This document shows positions 48,683 through 60,029 of a DNA stretch of 64,000 nucleotides, one piece after another. The notes under the pieces were generated by a model. The model worked only from the letters and a program-made list of their open reading frames with translations. It had not been told where the DNA came from and ran no database searches. The position numbers were made by a program, and so were the translations under genes. Where the stretch lies: the NCBI GenBank assembly GCA_950106755.1, contig OX467092.1:7564001-7628000 (forward strand), in the 5' to 3' direction. This DNA comes from Climacium dendroides (taxonomy: Eukaryota; Streptophyta; Bryopsida; Hypnales; Climaciaceae). Each line of letters starts with the position of its first letter. Within the stretch, counting starts at the first letter, position 1.

Positions 48683-48995
48683 CGACGACTCCAGCGACCA
48701 CCCTGACCCGGTATTGAGCGGAAGTCTTATGGGGGAGATGCGATAATCCGAGATGAAGCTTATATTGAGAGCTAGTGGCTCGATTTAGCTTCCGAATTCT
48801 ATTTTGCTACTGAAATTTGTCACCGTAGCACGTAGTATCCTCAGTCCCAGTAAGGTGTTCTAGATTCAGTATAAACACAAGAATGAGAAATGTTGAATCT
48901 AGCTCGTGGACTTGCCTTGATCGAATAACCTTCAAATCTTCTGCGTGGACTGGCTTGGATTTCATTTTGAGAGAAATCTAATTTTGAGAGAGAAC

Positions 48996-49103
48996 TTGGG
49001 CACGTCAAAAATGCCATCAGGCTGGGGTGTCACCGTGAACACTGTCGGATCCGACGGTGTTCACGGTGACACCCCAGCCTGATGGCATTTTTTACGTGCC
49101 CAA
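48996..49103. repeat. 108-bp palindrome P2
   Basis: Arms of 54 bases begin TTGGGCACGTC and pair with two mismatches only (49043/49056 in the core, one in the arm near 49006). The centre CTGTCGGATCCGACGG is shared with P1 and P3. Same intron as P1. Confidence 0.97.
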
Positions 49104-49230
49104 ATCTCCCACGTGGACTGGCGTGGATCTAATTGGAATGTGGATGTGGGTTGGCCTTTATCTTGTATTAATTTAATGTCGCCTTGGACTGGTCATATCT
49201 CATTAGAATGAGGCTGCAAGAATTAGAGAT

Positions 49231-49338
49231 TTGGGCATGTGAATAATTCCATCAAGCTGGGATGTCACCGTGAACACTGTCGGATCCGATGGTGTTCACG
49301 GTGACACCCCAGCTTGATGGAATTATTCACATGCCCAA
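49231..49338. repeat. 108-bp palindrome P3
   Basis: Arms of 54 bases begin TTGGGCATGTG and pair with three mismatches. Same length and same outer TTGGG/CCCAA as P2, but several arm bases differ from P2 and most of those differences are matched on the opposite arm. Ends 80 bases before exon 2. Confidence 0.97.
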
Positions 49339-52300
49339 GTTGTTTTTACTCAATTTGTTCTCCAAAATTGCTGTATGGGTCCATCTTCAATTCTGACGTG
49401 TGCATTTGCTTTCTTCAGACATGTGATCGTCATGGGGAGTTGTTCGATGGCACACAATCAATCTCTGATGAGGTATTAGTATCTGCCTTTTTTTTGTTTA
49501 TATTTAAGTAATGAAATAGAGGGAATTCGGATTTGGGATTGAGGCTTACTGTTCTCAATGTCGTTAGGAACTCGTCCCCAAGCTCTGATTGTCTTAGGGA
49601 ACTCGTTCTCAAGTTCCCAATTTTTTTTGCTTACATTATTCGTTAGGACTCGTCCTTCAGTTCTCTATGTCTTTGGCTTTGGCTTGGATTTTGAATTGCT
49701 ATTGGACTGTGTTCTTTGCAAATGCATGTTTTGTTGTTCTAAAAGAGTTATAACATATTCTTAGAGAGAATTACCTTGCCAAGACATATGCGTCTTGATT
49801 TTACACTTCAATGTAGGTATAGAACTCATGTAGGGGAATGAATCCTACATGTACAGGAAGTTCGGTTACGGAGACCTTTGGTATTTATAGTACATGTTGA
49901 GATTTGTAAATTGAAGTTTCCTTGCTTACAGTTGCATTCAATGTCTCTTAGACCTTGTCTTCAATCTCAACTCTAATTTCATTGTATTCATTCCTCCAGG
50001 CTGGCCAACGCAAAGGCAAGCGCCCAAGGGTGACATCTAAAGAGAAGCAGGCCCCAATTGACCAGACTTTGACGTCGTTGCAGATAGGAGGGCCTTCTCA
50101 ACCACAGAAGGGGCCTCAAGCACGCCAAGTGCTTTCAAGTGACTCTAGTGATGATGAAGAGAACTTGGTGAGTTTTGCAGACATCATGGACGCTGCAGAG
50201 CGTGCTGTAAATGACTTCGAGGGAGATAGGCTTACTTGGAACCAAGGGCCTGGGCCATGGTTCTCCTCTGAGAGCTCGGAGACGGAGTATTCCTCCGCCA
50301 TTGAGCTCTCAAATGCTAGCTCTAGCCCCTCATTTGAGGAAGTGAGTGAGAGTATTGGGATTGGGAGAGTTTACACATATGAAGTCATCATCCTTAGCTC
50401 AGACTCAGATGAGGATGATGACGTGGACATCATCCAATAGGGTTTCATGACCCCAATTACATACCTTCTGCGGTTTTAGACATGCAAGCCATGTGCAGGC
50501 TGTTTTTCTTTCATATATTTACCACTCTTCCATTTTATAAGTGTAATTTTTTTTATTGAAGTAAAGAATTTTCAACTGCGTCTCAATATAAATTCTTCGC
50601 ACGGACTTGGCCTCTTTTTTAATTTGCGAGTGCAATCTTCTCTGACTGGAATTGTACATGCAGATGGATGTTTCACCCACTGGAGTAACTCAAGAAGAGA
50701 CCATCTTCGAGACTCCGGGAACAGATGAAACGACACAGCCGCATATTGGAGACGAAGAAGAAGAAGATGAAGAAGAGGATGAAGAAGGAGGAGGACAAGA
50801 TCCCATACAAATAGATGACCTAGAAGACAAAGATCAAGGACTCATGGAGGATGAATTGCGGCGCATACAAAAAGGCGACTCAGTAGATATCCTCTCCACT
50901 CTACGAATGAAGCCCGAAGAACTCTTCCGACTACACATCCCGCTTTGCAGACTTGTCGTTATGCCCATGGTGAGGCCCACACTCGCTTGTGACATTACGA
51001 AGTTGGAGCAAGAATTCGCAGGTGGATATTGTGATGGAGCGGTAGTGTTCTATGTCTCTACCACTAATGAGGAAGGAGAAAGCCAAGAGTTCGCAGAGGA
51101 CGAGATGAACAAGTGGGATCCAATCTGGAGAGAGAAAAATGAAGTGTTCACACGCTACCTCGACTCCAGACCTGAACTTCAGTTCCTCAAGAACTTGAAG
51201 TTCTTCATTTGCGACGGCAACCATCGCCGCATTGCATGGATGAACCTCATTGACAGGTACTACACATTGCTCCCAAAATGGCACTGTGTCGTAGACTGCA
51301 TTGTACTGGAAACCAAAGGGAAGACCGAGCTTGTCATGCAAGTGATGCATGACATCAACAAGTGAGTTCTTCCTTCTTGAGTTGCTTTTCTGGTCTTTGG
51401 TTTTTATGTGCTCTAGTTGTGAAATCATGGAGGCTTATTGGATTTCCTAAAATAGTCATCTACTTCCAAGTCAATGGAAGATTCACACGTGAAGACGAAC
51501 TTGGTACACACTCTGTACTAGGTGCAGAAGTATGGTCTTCTCCCAATCAACCGATTTGCTGATCTCCTCAAGCCTGGGGAGAAGAAAAGGTGTTTGCAAT
51601 TCAAGGTTTCAAGGAAATGGTATAGCATACCTGTGGAGGTCTTCACATCGTTCATTTTCAGGGTAAGACACTATGTGTTATACAAATTTGGAATCCTTCA
51701 GTTTGCTGCAGTCTGCTCCCAAAACTCTTTATATGCCTAACTTATAATTCAATGTTATCGTCTGAATGTGCAGCAAGAGATTTCCCAAGCTGCGGATGCT
51801 GCAGTGAGAAAGTATACCGATGCTACACCAGAAGAGGAGAGGACCCCTGAAGAAGTCGCTCTTGCCATGAAGGCGGGAGCAAAGGAGAAAACCAAAACTC
51901 TGATGGTGAAAATGGGGAAGTTGTTGGCAGTGGCTCAACCATCTAACGGGCCAGGCTTCTTACAAGAGGTCAGTCTAATTCGAAAAACTTACACAACTAC
52001 GAATTTACTTCTTCTGTTTTCAAACGCCAAGAGTTATTGAATGTGTTGCTGTCATAGGTGGAGAGGCACTGGAGCACTAATGAAGTGCCTGAAATGACAT
52101 TGGAGAAGTTGCAAATGGTGGCCACGTGCAACATGGCGCCTGCACACAAGATCAAGATCTTGAAGTGGTGGAACTCCTCCGCGCCATCTCGCGAAGCAAG
52201 GAAGTTCCCACCAAAGCCCATCTCCGAAAATCTCCTGCCCCATTTCCTTGCCAAATGCGTCTGGTATACTAGGGTAAGGGAATTGATTCCTATAGTCAAG

Positions 52301-55300
52301 TAACTATACCAAGCGATACTTGGTTTTCAAATTGTAACTCACAAGTTCAAAATGGGACCATGAACGTCTTCAATTGTACATTTTTAGCATGCATTGTACT
52401 CTGCAGATCGAAGATGCAGCAGTGGAGTACTTCGACTCGATGGTGAAGCAGGACAACATCACTATGAACTACAGCATTCCAACACAACCACAATACTTAG
52501 TAGAGTACATAGAAGGGTAGAGGCGCACAATTTGGGAGCACGGGTTTCAGACATATTTCAAAGGGCACAATTACTTCAAAAAGGGGGACTCGTTCATGGC
52601 TCACGAAGCGTCAGCCGCTGCTGTGCGTAGAGTTTTGTACCGGTGAGTTCCACTATCTCAATACTGGAATATGTCTACTAACTTGGTGGACAGCAAGTTA
52701 TTGTAAAAATCACTATACTATTTGGAGTCCATTATAATGAGGTTTCAAATGTTCACTTCAACTCTAACTCCTTATTTTAGAACCTTTCGGTATACAATTG
52801 TATGATAATTCTCTTCTGCAATGTCTCCATTAGGCCCTTATACTGGAAATGCATTCATTTTTCACAAGTTCGTTGGTCTTACCATCCGGAATTGCTCACA
52901 GATGTATGTTGTAGAGATTCCATGATCATCATTTACATTCTCCTGAATGCAAAATCATGCTTGTGCTGTAGATATTTCAAATTTGAGCTCAAAGGAAAAG
53001 GAGCCATCAATCGCTCAGACCTTCCCCCCTTCCTATCATCATATCTGGATCGCACATCCAATTCTTGTATGTTCACCGCACACCAGCTCCGCACCTACAC
53101 CACAGCTCATCTCAGCGGTGGAGGATGGTACCTGGATTGTCTCCTCGAGTTCACTCCTCCTTCCGAGGTTGAATTCAGGAGATCTTTGGACGGGAAAGGG
53201 GTCCTGGACTTAGAGATCAATGAGTTTACAGGCCTGGATGACAAAGCGAGAAAGAAGGCCATTGCAAGGAGGGATTTTCTGGACCGGAAGAAAGAGGCGC
53301 GGGTCCAAGTCCACCTTGAAGCGAAGGAGATGAAGGCATCCGAGCTTGTTGACAAAAAGGTGGCAAAAGAAAAGGAAGAGAAGGGGAAAGGCAAGGGAAA
53401 GGGAAAGAAGAAGGAGGAAGCGGGAGGCGAGGTGGTACCATCTTCCACCGCAAATGAAGATTCACAGGCGCAAAGTGCAGTACAGAAGAAGGCTACTCTC
53501 CTACAGCTCACCGAGGAAGTTATCACTTGTATGACACAAGCCATGGTCATTACAGAAGGTGATGTTTCTAAGACGGAGGATTTGATCCTCAACATCTCCA
53601 TCGAAGTCCTGGCAAAAGACATGGTCGAGGAGAAGCCCACGTGGTACAACGAGGTGCTGCATTTCTTGAAAAAGGTATGCATATGCATCTTTGTACTCAA
53701 AAGCGCATTTTTTACTTTCATATCTCATGAATGTTTTCTGTGCTTATTTTTAACTTCACCATGTTCTACATGTTTGCAGATGTCGGCCGGAAAGACTCGC
53801 ATGTTCGAGGGAGTGCCAAATGCTCAACCGGGGGTGGATGTCATATTCATTGACTGTCCGGAGAACTTACTCGTGCCTGGGCTCTCTACACCGCCCCATG
53901 AGGTGCCAATGTGAAATGCAGATGCTGATGATGAGGCTCTCCAGTTGGCATGTAGCTTCGCCGCAGAGCATCTACAAGATGATGGGTGCATCATTCTATT
54001 TCACTCCTACAGCATCAAATCCAAAGAAAACATTGCTGGGGTATGTGAGGCGTATGACTTGCTGATGAAGAAGGACTGGATGGGGATGAACCGCATGCAC
54101 ATCACCTCGGCTATAGACAACACAAAGACGGTAATTTTCATAGAATTTTGTTGAATATATTGAACAAGTTGCAATGCACTCCATTCAATGCATTCTTACG
54201 TACATTTGCTATGGACGTTGCAGACACAAAAGTTTGGAATCACCCTCCTCGTGAAGGACCTCGGCTCTAAAGGGAAATCCAAATTTTCCTTCAAAAAGAC
54301 TAACACCACAATGAAGGCTGGTGTGGACTTGGCTATCGATGACATGCTGATCAATTACACCCATGCAGATGACGTGGCTATGAATGGAAACAAACCTTGG
54401 CGAGGCGGACGCGAAAAAGATCCAAGGTTCTTCACTATCCTCTTGGAAGCAACAAGCGTTCCAAGAGACTTGATTCTGGATTGTACCGCATCTACAGGTA
54501 ATGATTCCATTCAGAAGTTTACTCCTCCAAATGTGTTCTTTCAATTCTTTCATGGAACTAAGTCATTTTGATTTCACTGCCTCCAGGTGCATGTATTACG
54601 GCTTGCCGTGGCACCGGCCACCACATTGTGGCTTTGGAAGGGAATAAAGACATTTATGATGCCATTCTGAAACCCATGAGGAAGTCACCAACACCCGTAG
54701 TGGTGACACCAACTGTGCCACCAATAGTTCACCTTTCACAAGATCCGGAGGATATGCCAGTGGTGCCTTGCAAATTCGTTCGCAAGGGAAAATCCAGTAA
54801 GTAAGTTGGCATTTTCTTTCATCTTTGCTTGGATGAAAACTTTCATGTTCTACAATATTGACAACATCTCTTTTTCTGTTGCAGAGATGGGAGATTGATG
54901 GCAAGGAATGACACCCTACCCCAACTAAGTCTTCTCATCAGTCCGGAGAAGTCTTTTGAGCTCCCAATCTATGCCGAGCAAATGGCGAGTGCCTTCGCGG
55001 AGTTTGGTTGCTCCAAACCCAAACGCCGTAAAGACACTTACGCTCTAAATGTCTTACAGTATATAGATGTTTCAGCATCCAAAGGTAGAGAGTCCTCGGA
55101 GTCATCTCCGAGTTCTGATTCTTTGAGAGAGTCCTAAACAACTTAGATTCATGAGATTGACAAATCTCTTTAATGGGTCAAACTATTATGTGTTGATTTT
55201 CATTGTAGATGGATTTGTGTGTTTATGGATACTTCTTCCATGTGTTCAATTTTCTTGCATGTTTTTTACTTGCTTCATTTTCTTCAATTGATAGTATTTT

Positions 55301-55398
55301 GTCTTTGCCTATAAGAAAGATTGAAAAATAATAACAGGACACTAAACCGACTTTCAAAAATAGATCTCACATTAACCACTCTGTACACGGCACAATAC

Positions 55399-55514
55399 CC
55401 ACGGTCATAGGTCAACTCTACAAGATTCTAAATTTTTTCAATTCATTTTTTTCATGCTTACAAGCTCGCAGGCTCATAGGCTCAGGCTCATAGGCTCGCC
55501 AAATAGCAACCCTG
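55399..55514 (-). repeat. Right terminal inverted repeat of the MULE
   Basis: Contains CCACGGTCATAGGTCA, then GCTCGCAGGCTCATAGGCTC-type repeats, and ends GCCAAATAGCAACCCTG just before the CATATAGTG duplication. Confidence 0.72.
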
Positions 55515-55523
55515 CATATAGTG

Positions 55524-57712
55524 TTCTTGAATTTGAAGAATTCATAGTACGTGATCATTTAAACTTTGCAAAATTCAAACCTCCTTGATTCCAACTTGCT
55601 CATGAATTGTGGATCACTTATATATGGAATACAAAATTCATAAATTATGCATAAAAATCTAGCCTCCTAAAGATCAAATTACTATTGAGTTACCAGTCAA
55701 AGTTGTTATTTGACCTCTCCCAGATTAGGTTGCTCAAAAGATTGTATATAAATCCAATCTCTTGCAAAAGAAACTCCCACCTAGTTTGAACAAACAATCC
55801 CACTAGACAATCGAATAGAATATTTTGCATTGTATTTAGAAAATGAATTGAAAACTAATGAAACCTTCTATTTACATTGTACGAAATGGATATCAAAATG
55901 ATTCCAATGATTCATTTATAAAGTATGGCTTATGTCAAATATTTGGTATATATCCAATTGAAATATTGGGAATATTTCCAATTAAAATTTATGGCTATAC
56001 TTTAAAGTGCCAAAGCCTAAAATTCAAAACATCCATATATTCACATGTGTCAACCTTCAATATAAATTGCATCTAGATAAGTTTTAAATTCATTTAATAG
56101 ATACAAAATTGAGGTGCAATTTCTTTAAATTTTTACAATGAACCAAACCCAAAATGAAATTCAAACAAAAGGATTCAAAGGGGGAAGGAGAACAAAAATG
56201 AATGCAATAATTAACTTAATTTTTTTGCATTGGAACCTTGTGAAAATGAATTTGTCTAGAAGGGGGGGTGCTGTACCTTCTAAATGGGGAGAAAAGAATC
56301 AAAGATAATAATTCAAGGCAATTTGAAGGGAATCCAAGGGCCGGATCCAATGTAAGGCCCTACAAATTTAAAAAAAAAAGTTGGGGCCGTAAACCAATAA
56401 GAAAAATGTTTCATGCCTATTTTCATTTTGGGGGGCTCATAATTCCTAAATGCCCCAAGGACTATAGATAAATGGTTATGATTTATCTACACAAGATTCA
56501 ATGCAAAGGAGGTATATCAATTTATTTTAAAGTGAGCATTATATTTACAGAAGTGGTAAACCGGGATAAATAAATTTACCTTAAGAAGGATTGTAATTCT
56601 ATTTGAAAGTTAGAATGAGGGATCCCAACATTTAGAATGGGGAATGGATGAAAAATGGGTAAGATTGATAATGGGAAATTTAAGAAATACATTTGGAAAG
56701 AGACAAAAACGGGCAACAAATCCAAATGAACCCAAAAGAATGGGTCCAATCAAGTGAAAAAATGGGGAAAAGAACTAAAATAAAACCAAAATCAAGGAAA
56801 TGATATACAAAAAAATAAGTGGAATTGAGTTGGGATCGAACAATTTTGCAAATCAAGTTAAAAAAAAAAGGAGGAAGGATTTGAGGTATACAAAAACTAA
56901 ATGGCATTTATATTTGAACATATAAAATTATAAACAAGTCATGTCATTAAGAATTAAGAATATATAAAAGGTTACATTTTTTGAGACTAGAGCTACTTAA
57001 TGTGAGGGTCTTTTCAATTCTAAGCTAGTCAAAATTGAATTTGCACATAGAAGTGCTATTGTTATCATTTTGCAAGGTCTCTAAAATTGATTGACTTTGG
57101 AGCCTTTAGTAAGCATGAACTTGTCAAATTATATAAAAAATTGGGAACCAAAACAATATGAGGCTAAGAAGAATGAAATCAAATGACCAAAAAAAAATGG
57201 GGACAGAAGTACTCCATCTGAAGCCCAAATAATTTGAATGAAAGGGAAAAAATTGGGGAAAGGACCCCAAGTTGTTTATTTGAATGAAATCAAATGAACC
57301 CCCAAAAAATGAGACCAAGTACTACACCTCAACCAAAAATACATTCAAGAATGAAAGAAAAAGAAACGGGAATTCTTAATAATTTGAATGATTTGAATGA
57401 AAGAAAAATGAAACACATAGGTATTATGTCAATACATGTAACTTTTGTAGAACTTAGGCTCAATTAGCACTTGTTACATTTCCAAATATGGAAAATGCTC
57501 AAATTAAATTCCAACCATTCTAAAATTGTTGTGATGTACATAGGAAAAATTAAATGAAAATGGAAACATTTCAAATGAAAAAGGATTTTTTATTTGATTG
57601 ATTTGAATGAAAGAAAAATGAATTATAGATGTCAATTCAATACATGTTATTTATCTAGAACTTTTATTTTTTAAAGCACTTGTTACATTTCCAAATATGG
57701 AAAATGCTCAAA
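55524..57712. other. AT-rich intergenic DNA
   Basis: No gene recognised. A block around 57425-57590 is repeated at 57635-57712 plus 58298-58385, the second copy being split by the MITE at 57716. Confidence 0.6.
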
Positions 57713-57715
57713 TTA

Positions 57716-58294
57716 GCCCCTAAAGGACCGTTTGTCCCCTCGAGGGACAAATTGGGTCCAGATAGGTTCCTATTGTCTCAAGTTCCAGAGTAAGTTTATT
57801 AAATTTTTTGAGGTTGTGCGGCTCAACAAGAGCTTCAAGGATATATCATTTTTATTTCAATTGGTGATCAAGAGTACAAGTTATGGCATCATAAGTGAAA
57901 AACAAATTTTGGTGGGCAGCACAAAAAAATTACAAAAAGTCGGAATAATTTTTTTAGATATTTTTTCCTAAAATATTATATTTTCGTGCACATGTGAAGC
58001 TTTGATTCATCCAATTTGGACTAAATAAGAGAAAGTTATGGACAATCAAAGTTTTTAAGAAATCTAAGCATCTTCTTGGAAAAAAACTTTTTGCCCAACT
58101 TTGAATGCAAATTTCTTTCAATCCGTACGGTCAAATTGGATGAAATTTTCACCACATGATCTCAAACAAGTTAACTATAAGATCCTATGGTTAGATTCCA
58201 AAAAACATAATTATTTTATATTAAATGGATGAACACAGCAGTAGGGGCAGTTTTGAGTATTGATTGGCACAAAATGGCCTTGGTCATTTAGGGG
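57716..58294. mobile_element. 579-bp MITE
   Basis: Ends GCCCCTAAAGGACC and GGTCATTTAGGGG are near inverted repeats, flanked by TTA at 57713-57715 and 58295-58297 (TA is also possible). A paralogous flank copy near 57495-57512 reads CAAATTAAATTCC without the insert, giving the empty site. No coding capacity, so it is non-autonomous. A three-base TTA/TAA duplication would suit the PIF/Harbinger group, which is inference. Confidence 0.8.
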
Positions 58295-58297
58295 TTA

Positions 58298-59530
58298 AAT
58301 TCCAACCACTCTAAAATTGTTGAGATGTATATAGAAAATTTTTAATGAAAATGACAACATTTCAAATCAAAAAGTATTTTCAACAAAAGGATTCCTAGGG
58401 GCCAATCTTTAGTTTAATTCAACCATGAGTTTTAGCTCCTGTTACATCCATTGACCCCAGGCACGTTAAACCATCACGAACTATGTCCTCATATAGTGGT
58501 CTAGGGTGACTAATGAAAACTTTATGGGATAATGAATTGGAGTAGGCAAAGCAAAGCACACAAGGACTCCAGAGTTGACTAACCATGTAATTTTTACCAT
58601 TCTATCATGTCATTTGAAGCACTATTTTTTTTTGGCATTTGGCACTATTTGAGTATGTACAACAAAGATAAAATGTCATGATGTTTTTAATTAGCCATAG
58701 TGACTTGGCTTTTTGTATTTAATTAATTTACTTTATTTGGGAGGTCAACGGTCATGCCAGAGCATGTGAATGGTTGCCATGGGGGTAATATTTTGTTTCT
58801 TAGATGTACTCCAACCTAAAATTGGCCTTTACTAATTGTCAATTTTTGTCAAATTCTTCTAGATACTCCCTTTCAAAGATTTTTAAATTTGTAGACTAGT
58901 ATGGTCTACAAATAAACTAGTTCATGGACACAATGAATAAATAGTAGGAGGTAGGCAAAGCAAAGCATTAAAAAAAAGCTCAAATTTGTAAATCATCTCA
59001 TATGAGACTAAAGGATCCTAGCTACCATTACATGTGTTTGAGGTTGTTTAGTGGTTCAATGATTTTTTATTATCATCTCTAATGTACCTCTAATTTAAAT
59101 TTAGAGAAATGAAGTCAAAAATCACCCATTTTATATTATCATCTCTAATGTACCTCTAATTTAAACATAGAAAATGAAGCCAAAAATCACCCACCCAAAT
59201 GGAAATCACCATTATTACAATGAATTGCGATAATCCCATTACCACAAGGCTGGGTGCTTGTTAACTAAATACAACACCTTCCTCTTATAGGAGAACATTA
59301 ACCATATACCAATCCTTACAGGATTGAGGGGCAGTTTTATTGTGTTTCTGTAATGTTTGTGACTAGAATTTGTAAGTCATAACCACTAAACATGTTATGC
59401 AATATGTACACTCTCAATGGCTCTAAATATGTAATTCCATTCAACAAACACATTTCTGTAAAGCCTAGATAGTATTCTAGTAAATAATGAGAACCAACAA
59501 CACAATGAATACTCTGAATATCAACAAGAG
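58298..59530. other. AT-rich intergenic DNA
   Basis: No gene. A direct duplication of about 50 bases (ATTATCATCTCTAATGTACC) occurs at 59078-59130 and 59138-59190. Confidence 0.55.
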
Positions 59531-59534
59531 TCAA

Positions 59535-59910
59535 AGCCTTGAAGCACTCAATAATCAGTAAGCAACACAGCCCGAATATCGGTCAATAATCAAAAAGCTC
59601 AAAAAGGCGTAGTACCAGTCACTAATCAAGAATCAACACAAATCACCCTAAGCGCAATACCGCACCATAATCAGAAAGCTCAAAACAGCCCATGACCTGT
59701 CAATAATCAGAAACCAACACAAAGCAACACAACCCAGTACCGCTAAAAATTCAGAAAGCAAAAAAACGACCAACACTGGTCAATAATTAGGAAGCAATAC
59801 ACTGAGCACTCAGTTTGGCAAGCACTACTACCCTCAGCAAGCATGAGTTTTCTCTCTTAATCAGCAAGCACCACAGCCCAGTTTAGTCAACAAGCAGCAG
59901 TATATAAAGC
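59535..59910. repeat. Degenerate minisatellite
   Basis: Units with GTCAATAATCAGAAAGC, AACACAGCCCA and AGTACC recur about seven to eight times with a period near 45-55 bases. Confidence 0.7.
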
Positions 59911-60029
59911 CTAGTGGATGCTCTTGAAATTGGTTGGATCCAACCAAAAACCAAATAAATTAACCACTATTAGTAAATAGTGGGTCTCTTCATGTTCAAA
60001 CTAAGAGCTCATCATAAAACTACTATGAA

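Larger units (their letters stand above)
48144..55137 (+). pseudogene. ParB-like domain plus permuted DNA methyltransferase-like protein, 13 exons
   Basis: Exons: 48144-48206, 49419-49472, 50000-50341, 50664-51361, 51471-51662, 51774-51968, 52058-52273, 52407-52642, 52972-53674, 53780-54130, 54224-54497, 54587-54800, 54885-55137. All phases agree if one G is restored at the exon 4 donor (AAGTGAGT for AAGGTGAGT), giving about 1263 codons. N-terminus MARSTRSRSKMADAQPDDAL is basic; an acidic run opens exon 4; FFICDGNHRRIAW near residue 337 (51213) is the ParB/sulfiredoxin-type DGNHR motif. A Lys/Glu-rich linker lies in exon 9. VIFIDCPEN near residue 925 (53852) stands where amino-methyltransferases have DPPY. 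LILDCTASTGACITA (54474-54610) resembles the S-adenosylmethionine motif I. Motif IV before motif I is the beta-class order. In-frame TAG 51519, TAG 52518 and TGA 53912 fit C-to-T decay. DCPE is unlike the usual catalytic tetrad, so activity in intact relatives is uncertain. Confidence 0.82.
40507..55514. mobile_element. Mutator-like element (15 kb) carrying a ParB-methyltransferase gene
   Basis: A perfect 9-bp duplication CATATAGTG (40498-40506 and 55515-55523) brackets imperfect inverted ends: CAACGATGCTAGTAGGCGAG at the left, and the reverse complement of the right end reads CAGGGTTGCTATTTGGCGAG. Similarity continues inward through GAGC-rich repeats to a shared GACCTATGACCGTGG block (left to about 40672, right from about 55399). 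Nine-base duplications are the Mutator hallmark, and the minus-strand gene at 41355-45834 is a Mutator-like transposase. The plus-strand gene at 48144-55137 encodes a ParB-like plus methyltransferase-like protein. The two genes diverge from a 2.3-kb intergenic region. The element length of 15,008 bp is large for a MULE. Confidence 0.85.

Noticed and set aside
48583..49338. CRISPR-like array, because a shared core recurs between differing sequences
   Set aside because: Each unit is a single palindrome with unique arms, spacing is irregular, there is no direct repeat-spacer pattern, and the setting is a plant-type nuclear intron.
50342..50440. Termination of a separate small acidic protein at TAG 50438
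   Set aside because: A strong GTGAGT donor at 50342 joins in phase to ATG GAT at 50664, keeping one long frame. The TAG is then intronic.
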